A stretch of DNA of 64,000 bases from positions 620,001 to 684,000 of the forward strand of contig NZ_JARBAX010000002.1 of the NCBI RefSeq assembly GCF_028807635.1. The letters are read 5' to 3'. Positions 27,197 to 36,316 of this stretch are shown here, in pieces (within the stretch, counting starts at the first letter, position 1; the number at the start of each line of letters is the position of its first letter). Under the pieces are notes generated by a model. That model searched no databases. It saw only the letters and a list, made by a program, of their open reading frames with translations, and was not told the origin of the DNA. This DNA is from Streptomyces spiramyceticus (GTDB lineage: Bacteria; Actinomycetota; Actinomycetes; Streptomycetales; Streptomycetaceae). A program made the translations under genes and the position numbers.

Positions 27197-27243
27197 TCCC
27201 CCCAGCCGCAACGGGGCGGCCGGGAGACAAGGCGGAACCCACG

Positions 27244-28251
27244 ATGCGTACCCACCGCAAGGCCCGTAAGGCAGCAGCCCTCCTCGCCGTCTGCGCACTC
27301 GCACTCGCCGGATGCAGCGGCTCGGGCGGCAAGGACTCGGAAGAGGACACCGGCGACGACGGCGCCGGTGGCGGCAAGGGCGTCAGCACCAAGCGCCTGA
27401 AGATCGCCATGGTGACCCACTCCGGCGAGGGCGACACCTTCTGGGACATCGTCCAGAGCGGCGCCAAACAGGCCGCGTCCAAGGACAACGTCGAGTTCCT
27501 GTACGCCGCCAACAAGGAAGGCAAGGAACAGGCGCAGCTCATCGACTCCTACGTCGCCAAGAAGGTCGACGGGATCGTGGTGACCCTCGCCAAGCCCGAA
27601 GCGGTCAGAGCCGCAGTCGAGAAGGCCGTCGCGGCGGGCATACCCGTCGTCACGATCAACTCGGGCGGCGAGCACTCCGAGGCGGCGGGCGCGCTCAGCC
27701 ACATCGGCCAGGAAGAGTCCGTCGCCGGCGAGGCCGTCGGCGAGGAACTCAACAAGCGAGGCAAGAAGAAGGCGCTCTGCGTCATCCACGAGCAGGGCAA
27801 TGTCTCGCTCGAAGCGCGCTGCGCGGGTGTGAAGAAGACCTTCAGCGGGTCGGTCGAGAACCTCAATATCGAAGGCACCAACATGCCCGCTTCGACCTCG
27901 TCCATCGAGGCGAAGCTGGAGAGCGGCAAGGACATCGACACCGTAGTCACCCTCGGCGCCCCCTTCGCGGCCGCCACCGTCAAGGCCAAGCAGGGGGCGG
28001 GCAGTTCGGCGGAGGTCAACACCTTCGACCTCAACGCCGAAGTGGTCAAGCAGCTCAAGGCCAAGGAGATCGGCTTCGCCGTCGACCAGCAGCCGTACCT
28101 CCAGGGCTACCTCGCCATCGACGAGCTGTGGCTCTACGCGACCAACGGGAACGTCCTCGGCGGCGGAAAGCCCGTCCTGACCGGACCGGCGCTGGTCACG
28201 GACAAGGACGTACCGGCGCTGGAGAAGTACACGGCCCGCGGTACCCGATGA
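27244..28251 (+). CDS. sugar ABC transporter substrate-binding lipoprotein (first copy)
   Basis: 335 residues. Signal peptide with lipobox ALAGC (Cys24), then a periplasmic-binding-protein type I fold (Peripla_BP_4): MVTHSGEGDTFWDIVQSGAKQAA, IDSYVAKKVDGIVVTLAKPE, IPVVTINSGG, FDLNAEVV and GFAVDQQPYLQGYLAID. These match the ribose/inositol/galactofuranose class. It is the first gene of the operon and is strongly similar to the next gene. Confidence 0.93.
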   Translation: MRTHRKARKAAALLAVCALALAGCSGSGGKDSEEDTGDDGAGGGKGVSTKRLKIAMVTHSGEGDTFWDIVQSGAKQAASKDNVEFLYAANKEGKEQAQLIDSYVAKKVDGIVVTLAKPEAVRAAVEKAVAAGIPVVTINSGGEHSEAAGALSHIGQEESVAGEAVGEELNKRGKKKALCVIHEQGNVSLEARCAGVKKTFSGSVENLNIEGTNMPASTSSIEAKLESGKDIDTVVTLGAPFAAATVKAKQGAGSSAEVNTFDLNAEVVKQLKAKEIGFAVDQQPYLQGYLAIDELWLYATNGNVLGGGKPVLTGPALVTDKDVPALEKYTARGTR

Positions 28252-28349
28252 AAAGCGCGCGAACAGCGGTAACCGATACTTGGTCGGCCGGGGGCGCTCT
28301 GAATGATCCCCGGCCGCACCGGGGAGTACGGCAAGAAGGGCACGGCGTC

Positions 28350-29363
28350 GTGGCAAGGGTTCGGACAGGGGTACGCGCCGTCGGCGCGGTGCTGGCGGCG
28401 GTCCTCGGGGCTTCCCTCGCGGGCTGCAGCAGTACGGGCGGCAAGCGCGCCGAAGAGCGGGCCGAGCAGGCCGCGGCCCAGGGCGGATCCGCGGTCAACA
28501 CGCCCCGCTGGACCATCGGCATGGTGACCCACTCGGGCGACGGCGACACCTTCTGGGACATCGTGCAGAGCGGCGCCGAGCAGGCCGCGGCCAAGGACAA
28601 CATCAAGTTCCTGTACGCCCACAGCGACGAGGGCCAGCAGCAGGCGCAGCTGGTCGACTCGTACATCGACAAGAAGGTCGACGGGCTGATCGTCACGCTC
28701 GCCAAGCCGGACGCGATGAAGGCGGCCGTGGCCAGGGCGACCAAGGCCGGTATCCCGGTGATCACCGTCAACTCGGGCTCGGCCGAGTCGAAGAAATTCG
28801 GCGCGCTCACCCACATCGGGCAGGACGAGACGATCGCCGGTGAGGCCGTCGGCGACGAGCTCGACAAGCGCGGCCGGAAGAACGCCCTGTGCGTCCTGCA
28901 CGAACAGGGCAACGTCGGCCACGAACAGCGCTGCGCCGGAGCCAGGAAGACCTTCGACGGCGAGATGCAGAACCTCTACGTCGACGGTACGAACATGCCC
29001 GACGTACAGGCGTCGATCGAGGCGAAGCTCCAGTCCGCCAAGGACATCGACGCCGTCGTGACGCTCGGCGCCCCCTTCGCGGACGCCGCGGTCAAGGCGA
29101 AGGAGCAGGCCGCCAGCAAGGCCGAGATCGACACCTTCGACCTCAACGCGAAGGTGGCGAGCGCGCTCCAGGCCGACGCGCTCGGCTTCGCCGTCGACCA
29201 GCAGCCGTACCTCCAGGGGTACGAGGCCGTCGACCTGCTGTGGCTCCACAAGTACAACGCCGATGTGCTCGGCGGCGGCAAGCCGGTCCTCACAGGGCCC
29301 CAGATCATCACCAAGCAGGACGCCGCCGAGCTGGAGGAATACACGAAGCGGGGGACCCGATGA
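28350..29363 (+). CDS. sugar ABC transporter substrate-binding lipoprotein (second copy)
   Basis: 337 residues from GTG 28350, with AAGAAGGG about 10 nt upstream. Lipobox SLAGC followed by MVTHSGDGDTFWDIVQSGAEQAA, VDSYIDKKVDGLIVTLAKPD, TVNSGSAESKKFGAL and AVDQQPYLQGYEAVDLLWL. It aligns with the first copy over the whole mature length, so it is a tandem duplicate. It overlaps the permease gene by ATGA. The two may bind different sugars or work at different affinities. Confidence 0.92.
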   Translation: MARVRTGVRAVGAVLAAVLGASLAGCSSTGGKRAEERAEQAAAQGGSAVNTPRWTIGMVTHSGDGDTFWDIVQSGAEQAAAKDNIKFLYAHSDEGQQQAQLVDSYIDKKVDGLIVTLAKPDAMKAAVARATKAGIPVITVNSGSAESKKFGALTHIGQDETIAGEAVGDELDKRGRKNALCVLHEQGNVGHEQRCAGARKTFDGEMQNLYVDGTNMPDVQASIEAKLQSAKDIDAVVTLGAPFADAAVKAKEQAASKAEIDTFDLNAKVASALQADALGFAVDQQPYLQGYEAVDLLWLHKYNADVLGGGKPVLTGPQIITKQDAAELEEYTKRGTR

Positions 29364-30427
29364 CCGCGACCGCACCAGCACAGGCGCCGACACCCGGCCG
29401 CAAGACGGCCGACGACGAGCGGCTGCTCAAGACGTCGCCGCTGCGCAAGGTGCTCCGCCGGCCCGAGCTCGGGGCGGTGGTCGGCGCCGTCGCCGTCTTC
29501 CTCTTCTTCGCGGTCGCGGCGGACAGCTTCCTGCGGGCGTCCAGTTTCGGCACGGTCCTGTACGCCGCGTCGACGATCGGCATCATGGCCGTACCGGTGG
29601 CGCTGCTGATGATCGGCGGCGAGTTCGACCTGTCGGCCGGTGTCCTGGTGACCAGCTCCGCGCTGGTCTCCTCGATGTTCAGCTACCAGATGACCGCCAA
29701 CGTCTGGGTCGGCGTCCTGGTGTCGCTGCTGGTCACGCTCGCCATCGGGGTCTTCAACGGCTTCATGCTGACCCGCACCAAGCTCCCGAGCTTCATCATC
29801 ACGCTCGGTACGTTCCTGATGCTGACCGGCCTGAACCTCGGCCTCACCAAGATGATCAGCGGCACCGTGTCGACCAAGACCATCGGCGACATGGAGGGCT
29901 TCGAGTCCGCGAGGAAGGTCTTCGCCTCTCAGGTCACCATCGGCGGCGTCAACCTCAAGGTCACCATCCTGTGGTGGGTGGCGCTGGTGGGGATCGCGAC
30001 CTGGATCCTGCTGCGCACCCGCGCGGGCAACTGGATCTTCGCGGTCGGCGGTGAGGCCGACGCGGCCCGCGCGGTCGGCGTCCCGGTCAACAAGACCAGG
30101 ATCGGGCTCTACATGGGCGTCGGCTTCGCCGCCTGGGTATCCGGCCAGCACCTGCTCTTCTCGTTCGACGTCGTGCAGTCGGGCGAGGGCGTCGGCAGCG
30201 AGCTGATCTACATCATCGCGGCCGTCATCGGCGGCTGCCTGATCACCGGCGGCTACGGCTCGGCGATCGGCTCCGCGGTCGGTGCCTTCATCTTCGGCAT
30301 GACCAGCAAGGGCATCGTGTACGCGGAGTGGGACCCGGACTGGTTCAAGTTCTTCCTCGGAGCGATGCTCCTTCTGGCCACCCTGCTCAACGCATGGGTA
30401 CGCAAGCGCGCGGAGGCGACAAAGTGA
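29360..30427 (+). CDS. sugar ABC transporter permease (CUT2/RbsC family)
   Basis: 355 residues with about ten helices. Family motifs include [14 protein letters not shown] near residue 93, [45 protein letters not shown] (the ATPase contact) and [19 protein letters not shown]. Only one permease is present, so it should act as a homodimer. Start and stop overlap both neighbours, which implies balanced translation of the complex. Confidence 0.94.
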   Translation: MTATAPAQAPTPGRKTADDERLLKTSPLRKVLRRPELGAVVGAVAVFLFFAVAADSFLRASSFGTVLYAASTIGIMAVPVALLMIGGEFDLSAGVLVTSSALVSSMFSYQMTANVWVGVLVSLLVTLAIGVFNGFMLTRTKLPSFIITLGTFLMLTGLNLGLTKMISGTVSTKTIGDMEGFESARKVFASQVTIGGVNLKVTILWWVALVGIATWILLRTRAGNWIFAVGGEADAARAVGVPVNKTRIGLYMGVGFAAWVSGQHLLFSFDVVQSGEGVGSELIYIIAAVIGGCLITGGYGSAIGSAVGAFIFGMTSKGIVYAEWDPDWFKFFLGAMLLLATLLNAWVRKRAEATK

Positions 30428-31227
30428 CAGCCCTCGTAGAGCTCGACGACGTCAGCAAGTTCTACGGCAGCATCAAGGCCCTGGAAGGCGTCTCCCTCGA
30501 AGTCCACGCGGGCGAGATCAGCTGCGTACTGGGCGACAACGGCGCGGGCAAGTCCACTCTCATCAAGATCATCTCCGGTCTGCACCAGCACGACGCCGGC
30601 ACGTTCCTGATCGACGGCGGGGAGACCAGGCTCGCCAACCCGCGCGACGCACTGGACCGGGGCATCGCCACCGTCTACCAGGACCTCGCCGTCGTACCCC
30701 TGATGCCGGTCTGGCGGAACTTCTTCCTCGGCTCCGAGCCGACGAAGGGCGCGGGCCCCTTCAAGCGCCTCGACGTCGACCTGATGCGCGAGACCACTCG
30801 CTCCGAGCTGCTGCGCATGGGCATCGACCTGCGCGACGTCGACCAGCCCATCGGCACGCTCTCGGGCGGCGAACGCCAGTGCGTGGCCATCGCGCGTGCC
30901 GTCTATTTCGGGGCGAAGGTACTGGTGCTCGACGAGCCGACCGCCGCCCTCGGCGTCAAGCAGTCGGGCGTCGTCCTGAAGTACGTCGCCGCGGCGCGTG
31001 ACGCGGGCCTCGGTGTTGTCCTCATCACCCACAACCCGCACCACGCGTACCTCGTCGGCGACCGTTTCGTACTCCTCAAGCGCGGCGCGATGTCCGGCAG
31101 CCACACCCGGGACGGGATCACCCTCGACGAGCTCACCCGCCAGATGGCGGGCGGCAGCGAGCTGGAGGAGCTCAGCCACGAACTGGAACGGGCCCCCGCC
31201 CCGACCCGCCTCGGCGGCCACGAGTGA
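30424..31227 (+). CDS. sugar ABC transporter ATP-binding protein, half-size
   Basis: 267 residues from GTG 30424, overlapping the permease stop. Walker [11 protein letters not shown] loop [19 protein letters not shown], signature [14 protein letters not shown], Walker [13 protein letters not shown] and switch [21 protein letters not shown]. Classical RbsA proteins have two ATPase domains in about 500 residues; this one has a single domain and must dimerise. A perfect hairpin terminator begins right after the stop. Confidence 0.93.
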   Translation: MTALVELDDVSKFYGSIKALEGVSLEVHAGEISCVLGDNGAGKSTLIKIISGLHQHDAGTFLIDGGETRLANPRDALDRGIATVYQDLAVVPLMPVWRNFFLGSEPTKGAGPFKRLDVDLMRETTRSELLRMGIDLRDVDQPIGTLSGGERQCVAIARAVYFGAKVLVLDEPTAALGVKQSGVVLKYVAAARDAGLGVVLITHNPHHAYLVGDRFVLLKRGAMSGSHTRDGITLDELTRQMAGGSELEELSHELERAPAPTRLGGHE

Positions 31228-31256
31228 CCCCCTGAGGACCCCCGGTCCTCAGGGGG
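31228..31256 (+). terminator. terminator of the sugar ABC operon
   Basis: CCCCCTGAGGACC (31228-31240) and GGTCCTCAGGGGG (31244-31256) are perfect 13-bp arms with a 3-nt loop starting at the base after the stop codon. There is no U-run. The ROK gene 99 bp later likely has its own promoter or read-through. Confidence 0.75.
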
Positions 31257-31354
31257 CTGGGGCGGCCTGCCGACCGCGGCCGTCCCGCACCCCGCCCCAC
31301 CGGGTGGCAGAATCGGCTTCCTGACCGCCACCGGCCCACGACCCCGCAGGGGAC

Positions 31355-32503
31355 ATGAGCACGTACCGAGACTTCGCGCACCGCGGCTCCGCCCGCGCCA
31401 CTGTCCTGCGCACTGTCGGGACCCGTGAGCGGCGCTCGCACCTCAGCGCGCCCCGGGTGCCGACCGTCGGGATCGACATCGGCGGTACGAAGGTGATGGC
31501 CGGTGTCGTCGACGCCGACGGCGTCATCCTGGAGAAGGTCCGCACCGAGACACCGGACAAGTCCAAGAGCGCCAAGGTCGTCGAGGACACCATCGTCGAG
31601 CTGGTACTGGACCTCTCCGACCGCCACGACGTCCACGCGGTGGGCATCGGCGCCGCGGGCTGGGTCGACGCCGACCGCTCCACGGTGCTCTTCGCCCCCC
31701 ACCTGGCCTGGCGCAACGAACCCCTGCGCGACGCCATCTCGGCGCGTCTCGCCGTCCCAGTCCTGGTCGACAACGACGCCAACACCGCCGCCTGGGCGGA
31801 GTGGCGCTTCGGCGCGGGACGCGGCGAGGACCACCTCGTCATGATCACGCTGGGCACCGGCATCGGCGGCGCGATCCTCGAAGACGGCCAGGTCAAGCGC
31901 GGCAAGTACGGCGTCGCCGGCGAATTCGGCCATATGCAGGTCGTGCCCGGCGGCCACCGCTGCCCGTGCGGAAACCGCGGCTGCTGGGAGCAGTACAGCT
32001 CCGGCAACGCGCTCGTCCGCGAGGCCCGCGAGCTCGCCGCCGCCGACTCCCCGGTCGCGTACAGCCTCATCGAGCGCGTCGGCGGCAACATCCACGAGAT
32101 CACCGGACCACTGATCACCGAGCTCGCCCGCGAGGGCGACGCGATGTGCGTCGAGCTGCTCCAGGACATCGGCCAGTGGCTCGGCGTCGGCATCGCCAAC
32201 CTCGCCGCCGCGCTCGACCCCTCCTGCTTCGTCATCGGCGGTGGCGTCAGCGCCGCCGACGACCTCCTCATCGGCCCGGCCCGCGACGCCTTCAAGCGCC
32301 ACCTCACCGGCCGCGGCTACCGCCCCGAGGCCCGTATCGCCAAGGCCCAGCTCGGCCCCGAGGCCGGCATGGTCGGCGCCGCCGACCTCGCCCGCCTCGT
32401 CGCGCGCCGCTTCCGCCGCGCCAACCGCCGCCGCGTGGAGCGCTACGAACGCTACGAGCGCTACGCCCAGGCCATCCGCACCACGACCCAGGGACCCCAG
32501 TAA
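31355..32503 (+). CDS. ROK-family sugar kinase (glucokinase-like)
   Basis: 382 residues. ATP-phosphate motif GIDIGGTKVMAGVVD near residue 38, second loop LGTGIGGAILEDG, VDNDANTAAWAEW with the catalytic aspartate, and the ROK zinc motif GHMQVVPGGHRCPCGNRGCWEQYSSG (one His and three Cys). No helix-turn-helix domain is present; the N-terminal 35 residues are basic and poorly conserved-looking. It likely phosphorylates the sugar brought in by the ABC system. It overlaps the next gene by one base (TAATG). Confidence 0.92.
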   Translation: MSTYRDFAHRGSARATVLRTVGTRERRSHLSAPRVPTVGIDIGGTKVMAGVVDADGVILEKVRTETPDKSKSAKVVEDTIVELVLDLSDRHDVHAVGIGAAGWVDADRSTVLFAPHLAWRNEPLRDAISARLAVPVLVDNDANTAAWAEWRFGAGRGEDHLVMITLGTGIGGAILEDGQVKRGKYGVAGEFGHMQVVPGGHRCPCGNRGCWEQYSSGNALVREARELAAADSPVAYSLIERVGGNIHEITGPLITELAREGDAMCVELLQDIGQWLGVGIANLAAALDPSCFVIGGGVSAADDLLIGPARDAFKRHLTGRGYRPEARIAKAQLGPEAGMVGAADLARLVARRFRRANRRRVERYERYERYAQAIRTTTQGPQ

Positions 32504-33090
32504 TGACCCCGCACGTGCCCCGCCAGTCCACGTCCCCCGACGAGGGCGGCAACCCCGGACCCGCCGAGAACCGCCGCCACATGATCGCGCGCCGCTGGCT
32601 GACGGCGATCACCATCGTGCTGCTCATCGGCATTCCGGCGGGCTATCTGCTGATCTCCGCCGAGCAGAGCCGCGACAGCGGCCGCGACAAGGCGAAGGTG
32701 GCCTCCGCCACCGGTCTCACCGAGGGATTCCCCTCCAGGATGCATCGCCGTATCTACGACGTGCCGATCCCGAACGCGGGCAAGGACGTCGCGTTCTACG
32801 AGACGAACAACTGGAAGACCAGCCGCTTTTACGTCCAGTTCCGCACGATACCGGCGGACTTCGACTGGTTCCTGAATGACCTCGGGATCAACCGCGCCGC
32901 CCTCAAGGACGACCGCATCACCATCGGCAAACGGGACGCCGAGATCGCCGGCTGGACCTTCGACCCCAGCCGCGACTGGGCAGGAACCACGGTCAGGCAG
33001 AAGGCCCCGCAGCCCACCGTCGACATCACCGTCGACCGCACCGACCCGGCCCGCCCCTTCGTCTACGTCGTCTCCACCGCCACCCCGTGA
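32503..33090 (+). CDS. membrane-anchored protein of unknown function
   Basis: 195 residues. A 30-residue polar leader, one helix (WLTAITIVLLIGIPAGYLLIS, about 35-55), then an outside domain of 130 residues with FPSRMHRRIYDVPIPNAGKDVAFYETNNWKTSRFYVQF. No cysteines or catalytic motif are evident and no family was recognised. It is translationally linked to the ROK kinase. It is the last intact gene of the chromosome side before the island. Confidence 0.75.
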   Translation: MTPHVPRQSTSPDEGGNPGPAENRRHMIARRWLTAITIVLLIGIPAGYLLISAEQSRDSGRDKAKVASATGLTEGFPSRMHRRIYDVPIPNAGKDVAFYETNNWKTSRFYVQFRTIPADFDWFLNDLGINRAALKDDRITIGKRDAEIAGWTFDPSRDWAGTTVRQKAPQPTVDITVDRTDPARPFVYVVSTATP

Positions 33091-33147
33091 CCCCCTGGCG
33101 ACGCCCCCCTTATGGACGGCCGCTCGCCCGTCGCTAATCTGGAGCGA

Positions 33148-33264
33148 GTGAGCCAAGAGACTGACACGAAGCCCCCGCAGCCCCTGCAGTACCGTTTCGA
33201 CGGTCCTGAGGACGCCCCCGTCCTGATCCTGGGCCCCTCGCTGGGTACGACCTGGCACAGGTAG
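33148..33264 (+). pseudogene. pcaD: truncated start of 3-oxoadipate enol-lactonase-like gene
   Basis: GTG 33148 opens a frame reading VSQETDTKPPQPLQYRFDGP and then APVLILGPSLGTTWH, the N-terminus of the alpha/beta-hydrolase family that includes 3-oxoadipate enol-lactonase (PcaD/PcaL), with LGPSLGTTW as the oxyanion-hole strand. The match stops at CACAG and a TAG follows at once. The rest (about 85-90% of the gene) is not in the window. The breakpoint, about 33258-33262, is taken as the left edge of the island. Confidence 0.65.
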
Positions 33265-34003
33265 GCGGAACCGTCTACTAGCGTCCACGTGGTCCAGATC
33301 GACGCCGTTCACGCTGGTGGGGCCTTTGTGGTCCAGGTGCGTCGACGGTGTTGGTGACAGCGACGTGACACGTGATGGTCACTGAGGCCCCCGCCGGGCA
33401 GGTGCTGGCAGAGGGTCTCAGTGTTCCTCAGCGGTGAGGTCTGCTCCTCGCTCCTGCTGCGGCGTCTGCGAACGCCTCGATTGCCCGCAGCGGGCGGCGC
33501 AGCCGCAGGGCAACCTACTGAGGATCGGCCCGATCTCCGGCACGTTGGTGCCCTGCCCTCGTAGCGCACGCAGCCGTGTAGTCGCCCCGTCCATCGTGAT
33601 GAAGGGAGTGCTGTAGCTGTAGCACGAGCAGATCGATGGCGCATTCTCCTTCGACACCGACCACTACGTCTTGGAGGCGAAATGGTGGAAGGACGCTGTC
33701 GGCCGCCGGGAGCTGGATGTCTTCAAGACCAACGTCGAACGCAAGGGCAAGAACACACTCGGCCTGTACAGCAGCATCAGTGGATTCACCGCAGACGCTC
33801 TGGCGGTCACTGCTTCGGGCTGCCGGCGTCAAGTACGAGCTGGCTGCGGAAGGCGAGGACCTCGGACGCCTGGCCGCCGTCACCGACGACGCCCGCAGCC
33901 AACTGTGATGCACCACGCCCTCAACGACAGCCGCTCCCGCAGGCAGCGGGCGGTTGACGTGAACCATCCCCGCGGCCGAATTGCATCGCCATACGCTTCT
34001 CCT
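33265..34003. other. island edge with gene fragments, no intact gene
   Basis: 739 bp without an intact gene. It contains the Mrr-type fragment described separately and, in another frame at about 33805-33908, a coding-like tail RAAGVKYELAAEGEDLGRLA ending at TGA 33906-33908 that was not recognised. The stretch 33265-33600 shows no protein-like frame, RNA gene or clear repeat. Base composition is lower in GC than the chromosome to the left. Confidence 0.5.
33623..33832 (+). pseudogene. fragment of an Mrr-type restriction endonuclease
   Basis: The frame reads HEQIDGAFSFDTDHYVLEAKWWKDAVG and then RRELDVFKTNVERKGKNTLGLYSSISGFTADAL before losing similarity to itself. D-x(n)-EAKWW is the PD-(D/E)XK core with Glu and Lys, and the FKTNVERKG...GLYSSISGFT segment is the usual continuation. 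A stop (TAG 33620) precedes it and both ends of the gene are gone. Confidence 0.6.
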
Positions 34004-35146
34004 ATGAAGCCGAGCGACTTCTTCATCCAGATACCGGACGACAACTGGAACATGCACGACGAGTTCGACTCGAAGCTCGCCCAGCAGTTGCGTCAGGGTG
34101 AGCTGGAGGATCACAGCGACCTGGAGGCGGGGTACGCGCTCGCGCGGCTCGTGAAGTCGGAGCTGACGGCCTACGGCACTGACCAGAGTCAGAAGAAGCT
34201 CACAGACGAAGCCAGTGCACTGGCCATCCGCGCGCTCAAGGCCGTCTTGCGTCGCCTCGATGTCCCCTTCGATCCGCCGTTCAACGACTTCGACGGGTGG
34301 CACGGATACTGGAGCGCTCAAGGCATGACACATGGTGGCTCGTGGGCGCTGCGTCGCGGGTACATCAACGAGCTCTTCACTCCGGTGCTCGCCAAGTTGG
34401 AGGAGTTGGAGGACTCAGCGTCGGACACTCTGGGCTTCCGGGGAGTGGACGGCGAGATGAAGAACGTCATCTTCGCGTCCACCAGCTACAAGCCTGAGAT
34501 CATCCTTCGCGATGCCATCAGCAACACCATCGAGGTCGTGTCCAACGCCGATACCTGCCTCGTCTACAACCGCGCGCTCACTCGCGCTGGTCTGACGTGG
34601 GGTGAGCTGACCTTCTGGTGGCGGCAGGAGCAAAATCTCGACTCAGCGACGGACGTCGAGGTACAGCAACACCTCTTCCGTAGGTTGTTGGCTTCCCTGG
34701 GGAGCCCGCCGGAGGAGTTGCTATTCCGTACCTACTGCGAGCGCTACGTCAAGGAAGACGGCGGGAATCTGCCCGCACTCCTCCCGCAGGTGTACCTGCA
34801 CTACGACCCGCTTACCCGCAGGCAGCGCCGAGCGCTCAACAAGCCGGACCGTCTCAACCGTGAACGCATGGACTTTCTGCTCATGCTGCCGAGTGGTGCA
34901 CGCGTCGTCCTTGAGGTGGACGGAGTCCAGCACTACTCGGTCGGCCCCGATGACGATAGAAGGCCCTCGCCCCAGCTGTACGGCGAGATGATGGCGGAGG
35001 ACCGAGCCTTGCGACTGCGCGGTTACGAGGTCTTCAGGTTCGGAGGTCATGAACTCATGAGCGATAGCGCGCCAGACATGTTGCGCGAGTTCTTCACCGC
35101 GCTCGACGAGCGGTTCGGCTCAACGCAGTCAGCCCGCCCGCGGTAG
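34004..35146 (+). CDS. putative abortive-infection nuclease (AbiJ-like middle, Vsr/DUF559-like C-terminus)
   Basis: 380 residues. Residues 155-210 (IFASTSYKPEIILRDAISNTIEVVSNADTCLVYNRAL) resemble the AbiJ N-terminal domain 3. Residues 285-370 form a small endonuclease domain: RMDFLLMLPSGARVVLEVDGVQHY, with D290, E304 and D306 in the positions of the Vsr/DUF559 active site, then YGEMMAEDRALRLRGYEVFRFGGHEL. By family analogy it would sense infection through the N-terminal part and cut nucleic acid. It has its own ATG and no overlapping partner. It stands in a run of defence-like genes. Confidence 0.6.
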   Translation: MKPSDFFIQIPDDNWNMHDEFDSKLAQQLRQGELEDHSDLEAGYALARLVKSELTAYGTDQSQKKLTDEASALAIRALKAVLRRLDVPFDPPFNDFDGWHGYWSAQGMTHGGSWALRRGYINELFTPVLAKLEELEDSASDTLGFRGVDGEMKNVIFASTSYKPEIILRDAISNTIEVVSNADTCLVYNRALTRAGLTWGELTFWWRQEQNLDSATDVEVQQHLFRRLLASLGSPPEELLFRTYCERYVKEDGGNLPALLPQVYLHYDPLTRRQRRALNKPDRLNRERMDFLLMLPSGARVVLEVDGVQHYSVGPDDDRRPSPQLYGEMMAEDRALRLRGYEVFRFGGHELMSDSAPDMLREFFTALDERFGSTQSARPR

Positions 35147-35394
35147 CCGTTGGTTCGAGCTGAGCTAGGACGCGGGGCCGGCGCACGGTGAGTCGACGGC
35201 ATCCAGGGCGCCTACGGTCCGATATGTCACGCGACAGCCAGACGGTTCACCAACTCGCCCTGGTAGCAGTCGTTTTCCGCCCTCGACCCTCCATCTCCAT
35301 CCATACTGCTTCGGTGTACACCTTCCGCCACGCAGACACCGATACGAGTCCAGATCGTCCCCAGGCGACCACGTGGGAGGAGTACCGGTCTTGA

Positions 35395-36210
35395 TTGCTG
35401 CCCCGGTGGAGGAGCCTTCTGGATTCCTCTCCCAGTGAGCGGGAGATGCAAGAGTTCTTGGAGCTGCACCCCTGCTTCCTCCCTGGCGCAACGGACAACA
35501 TCGGCCCGGGAGGCCATCACGGGCCCTCGTTCTCCGCCGTGATTCGACAGCCTCCACTGAAGGGTCTTGGTCCAACGCGCGTCCCAGACTTCATGTGGGT
35601 CCGGCGGGACACAGGAGCCATCCGGCCGATCTGCATCGAGATTGAGAGCCCTCGGAAGACGTGGTTCAACAAGGGGTCGAGGACACCGACCGCCGAGTTG
35701 ACGCAGGCGATCGACCAACTCACGGAGTGGAAGGTCTGGTTCTCGTCTCCAGAGAACCAGCTCATTTTTGCGAAGACATACGCCCCCAGGTGCTCGCACC
35801 GCCCGGTTGAGCCTCAGTTCGTCCTCGTCTACGGGCGAGACTCGGAGTTCCGTGCAGCGACGTCACCTCACGACAATCCCGACTACATGAGGCAGAAGCG
35901 CGACCACATGCCTCGGGATCGCGAGCACTACTACACCTACGACCAGTTGGCTCCGGAGCGAGAAGCAGCGGACTACGCCACCCTCACGTACCAAGTGGAC
36001 GCATGGAGCTTGCACTCCGTACCGCCAACTTTCTCAACGGGCTACCACATCACGGACATGGGCGAGGCCATCCGTGATCCCTCAGAAGGGCTATCGCGAC
36101 CGGACCTCATGAGCCCGGAGCGAAGGGCGTACATCGTCGAGCGCTGGGAGTACTGGCGCAAAATTGCATTCTCAAGACATGACTACTTCATCGCCGTTGG
36201 TCGCGAGTAG
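35395..36210 (+). CDS. Shedu-like (DUF4263) nuclease, N-terminus uncertain
   Basis: About 271 residues from TTG 35395. The core EMQEFLELHPCFLPG, RVPDFMWVRRDTG, PICIEIESPRKTWF and TQAIDQLTEW matches the Shedu/DUF4263 layout (D65, E82-x-E84, Q104). In classical Shedu the third residue is lysine; here it is glutamate. A TGA lies at 35392-35394, just before the TTG, and the same frame upstream reads PQATTWEEYRS, which looks like the natural N-terminus. The gene may therefore have a nonsense mutation or start later than usual. Shedu proteins are antiphage nucleases. Confidence 0.55.
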   Translation: MLPRWRSLLDSSPSEREMQEFLELHPCFLPGATDNIGPGGHHGPSFSAVIRQPPLKGLGPTRVPDFMWVRRDTGAIRPICIEIESPRKTWFNKGSRTPTAELTQAIDQLTEWKVWFSSPENQLIFAKTYAPRCSHRPVEPQFVLVYGRDSEFRAATSPHDNPDYMRQKRDHMPRDREHYYTYDQLAPEREAADYATLTYQVDAWSLHSVPPTFSTGYHITDMGEAIRDPSEGLSRPDLMSPERRAYIVERWEYWRKIAFSRHDYFIAVGRE

Positions 36211-36316
36211 TCGCGATCACCGACCTCATGGCGCCACCGAAATCCGTGCCCTTCTAAGGGACATGGCCGGGCGCCAGATTGGTGGTCCAGTTCTAGCTTG
36301 CGGGAAGCCGCACTTC

